The notes under the pieces are model-generated. The model was not told where the DNA came from, did no database searches, and was given only the letters and a program-made list of their open reading frames with translations. This document shows positions 46,860 through 47,782 of a stretch of 47,782 nt of DNA, piece after piece. Each line of letters starts with the position of its first letter. Positions within the stretch are counted from its first letter, which is position 1. The stretch covers positions 300,970-348,751 of the forward strand of contig NW_003134349.1 in the NCBI RefSeq assembly GCF_000003605.2, written 5' to 3'. The position numbers were made by a program, and so were the translations under genes. The stretch is from Saccoglossus kowalevskii (taxonomy: Eukaryota; Hemichordata; Enteropneusta; Harrimaniidae).

Positions 46860-47782
46860 GCCAGATTACCCGCATCAGCCAGCCCGCATGGTCTATTAGA
46901 CTGCGATTAAATAAGACGTGTCCAAAGAAAGTGAACGTACACCTTAAAGTTCAACTAAAGGATATTCGTGGGAGTATTATTAGTGTACTACACATCACAC
47001 ACCGTGAGTGGAAGCAACCGACGCATGTGCAAAATGCAGCCATGAACACGTACATGCCTGCCTACTTAGTGGCCAGGCAGTCAGCCACTTTCGATTGGGT
47101 CACCCAGCACATTGGGAGTAACATGTGTAAGCCATTATATATTGTCGTTTTAGTACCTATGAGTGTGTCTCGTAAATTGACATAGACACAAAGAAAATAC
47201 ACCAAAATGGCTGCAAGTTTCTAGTGTTGACTTCGAACCATTCTTTGGTGAAATACGTTTCACTCTCAAACCCATTCAGCATTCAACTAACGAGTTAGTT
47301 ATGCTAATTGTATGTCGGTTCATTAAGTGGAACATTAATTTTACTTCTTGGGTATTTTTTTAAGCGGAAACACACGATTTGACTTCCGATGTGTTAATAA
47401 CATGGGATGTGTGAACTACTGCTATGTTTATTGTCCTATTGACAAACGGCAAAGCGCGCAAAGCTAATATAATAGTATTAAAGTGGAATATAAAAATACC
47501 GAAGCCAACAAGCGGAAGTAATTAATGTATTAGTAGTGACGTAATCTCCTTCCGAGTACTAATAAAATATATACTAGTAGTTTATTCAAATGCCTGGTCC
47601 TTCGCACATCATTTAAATTAAAAGAATACAAAATTGGGTTAATACTTCGCAGTCAGCTTATATTAACTAAAATAAAGTTGTCACGAATTTTGAAAGATCC
47701 GTGTACGGACATTGAAAGTATATATTCAGTTTTGTGATTTTAATAGAACAAGTAATTTTGTTTTTGGTTGTAAACGGCGAAA
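46860..47782. other. Right-edge stretch, no gene seen
   Basis: An 84-codon plus-strand open frame at 46931-47185 begins at GTG, has no ATG near its start and shows no domain. The remainder is AT-rich with no repeat that I can define. Confidence 0.45.

Noticed and set aside
1..47782. CRISPR arrays, bacterial operons, ribosome binding sites or prophage-type systems
   Set aside because: No gene-dense layout, Shine-Dalgarno-led ORFs or spacer-repeat arrays are present. The tandem repeats found lack unique regular spacers, and the intron-exon structure shows a eukaryotic genome.

Overview
The window looks like animal (metazoan) genomic DNA. It is AT-rich and non-coding almost throughout, with widely spaced small exons that have GT/AG splice sites, LINE and MITE debris, micro- and minisatellites, and a 50-N assembly gap. 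A marine invertebrate with a low-GC genome, possibly a non-vertebrate deuterostome such as a hemichordate, would fit. That placement is inferred from the receptor type and the repeat style and is not demonstrated.

The only gene I can firmly recognise lies on the minus strand and occupies the left half. It is the 5' part of a class C GPCR of the GABA-B receptor type. Exon 1 (24723-24953, start codon at 24953) encodes a signal peptide and the first beta-strand/helix of the venus-flytrap ligand-binding domain. Exon 2 (6760-6900) and exon 3 (735-905) continue that domain. All three join in phase 0 with good splice sites and give 181 residues. Exon 4 onward (rest of the ligand domain, seven-helix domain, tail) would lie to the left of the window. 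Intron 1 is about 17.8 kb, intron 2 about 5.9 kb. The pocket is a mosaic: the residues matching Trp65 and Ser130 of GABBR1b are kept, but Gly151, Ser153 and His170 are replaced by Ser, Ala and Phe. This suggests an atypical or orphan GABA-B-like subunit.

Region by region: 1-538 is a broken LINE reverse transcriptase (minus strand) in intron 3. 735-905 is exon 3. 906-6759 is intron 2, with a 20-bp tandem repeat, an 11-unit 47-bp minisatellite and a TTAA-flanked MITE. 6760-6900 is exon 2. 6901-24722 is intron 1, with two more copies of the same MITE, a CpG-dense patch, the N gap, a 35-nt palindrome and a weak candidate plus-strand signal-peptide exon. 24723-24953 is exon 1. From about 25 kb to the right edge I recognise no conserved gene, only small unassigned ORFs and repeats. 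These include a four-copy dispersed repeat (family C), a 33-bp TAGGGGGT tandem repeat, a 207-bp MITE, a LINE connection-domain fragment, two copies of a second TTAA-type MITE in opposite orientations, and a GC-richer patch with a 59-bp duplication near 46.4-46.8 kb.

The main points of interest are the unusual receptor pocket and the several short elements that can be defined by internal comparison alone. I found no convincing new multi-gene system.
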